Assembly: GCA_044370695.1 (NCBI GenBank)
Contig: JBILVB010000209.1
Coordinates: 1-5,974 of the forward strand
Length of the DNA stretch: 5,974 bases
Reading direction: 5' to 3'
Origin: JBEIFW01 sp044370695
GTDB lineage: Bacteria > Actinomycetota > Acidimicrobiia > Acidimicrobiales > Ilumatobacteraceae
Below, piece after piece: positions 5,917 through 5,974 of the stretch (position 1 is the first letter of the stretch; each line of letters begins with the position of its first letter). Position numbers and translations under genes: made by a program. Under the pieces are notes generated by a model that saw only the letters and a list, made by a program, of their open reading frames with translations, made no database searches and had not been told where the DNA came from.

Positions 5917-5974
5917 ATGTATCCCGGCGCATACGCCCAAGAACATCCGGACCGCACGTGTTTCGTCATGGCGG
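5917..5974 (+). CDS. Probable acyl-CoA synthetase (AMP-forming), N-terminal fragment; gene continues beyond window
   Basis: Nineteen codons are visible: M-Y-P-G-A-Y-A-Q-E-H-P-D-R-T-C-F-V-M-A. An MYPGxxAxxxPDxxxxxMA start is characteristic of many actinobacterial FadD-like fatty-acid or steroid-side-chain CoA ligases, which activate carboxylic acids as acyl-AMP and then acyl-CoA. The strong Shine-Dalgarno at 5905-5912 confirms the start. The AMP-binding motifs lie outside the window, so the assignment rests on the N-terminal signature and the substrate cannot be inferred. A CoA ligase would suit the P450/SDR neighbourhood. Confidence 0.65.
   Translation, partial: MYPGAYAQEHPDRTCFVMA

Noticed and set aside
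5912..5974. ATG at 5912 as an alternative start for the right-edge gene
   Set aside because: It overlaps the Shine-Dalgarno and gives a different frame. ATG 5917 has proper spacing and the recognisable MYPG start.

Overview
The window is very GC-rich and densely coding. Its strong G/C third-position bias, GTG starts and stop/start overlaps suggest a high-GC actinobacterium. Acidimicrobiia is my guess from overall flavour only. No rRNA, tRNA, CRISPR array or insertion sequence was seen.

Left part (1-2989): the C-terminal tail of an unrecognised plus-strand gene (1-218) meets a minus-strand oxidation operon head-on. Read in its own direction, the operon is a cytochrome P450 (2989-1772), a classical short-chain dehydrogenase/reductase (SDR2, 1772-1023) and a second SDR (SDR1, 1026-229). 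The junctions are a TGATG overlap and a GTGA overlap, so the three are almost certainly translationally coupled. The likely logic is P450 hydroxylation of a hydrophobic substrate, followed by NAD-dependent oxidation of the resulting alcohol(s). The substrate cannot be read from the sequence. The convergent stop codons both lie inside a short inverted repeat (213-234).

Middle and right (2990-5856): an 87-base divergent gap separates the P450 operon from a plus-strand pair. The first gene (3077-5137, 686 aa) encodes a protein with no signal peptide. It carries an N-terminal LQRLVGNRSV-type motif, of the kind found in proteins around extracellular contractile injection systems (eCIS), then a metzincin-like zinc site HEYGHLLGIPD, then a long Ala-rich half. 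The second gene (5137-5856, 239 aa) overlaps it by one base (TGATG) and encodes an unrecognised soluble protein. This pair is the most interesting part of the window: a candidate cytoplasmically loaded metallopeptidase effector or toxin with a coupled partner. No eCIS structural gene (sheath, tube, baseplate, ATPase) lies in the window, so the link rests on motif resemblance.

Right edge (5857-5974): a 60-base spacer with a near-perfect Shine-Dalgarno leads into the first 19 codons of a gene whose N-terminus (MYPGAYA...) resembles actinobacterial acyl-CoA synthetases. The P450, SDRs and this ligase would fit a lipid, steroid or terpenoid catabolic neighbourhood into which the metallopeptidase pair is inserted.
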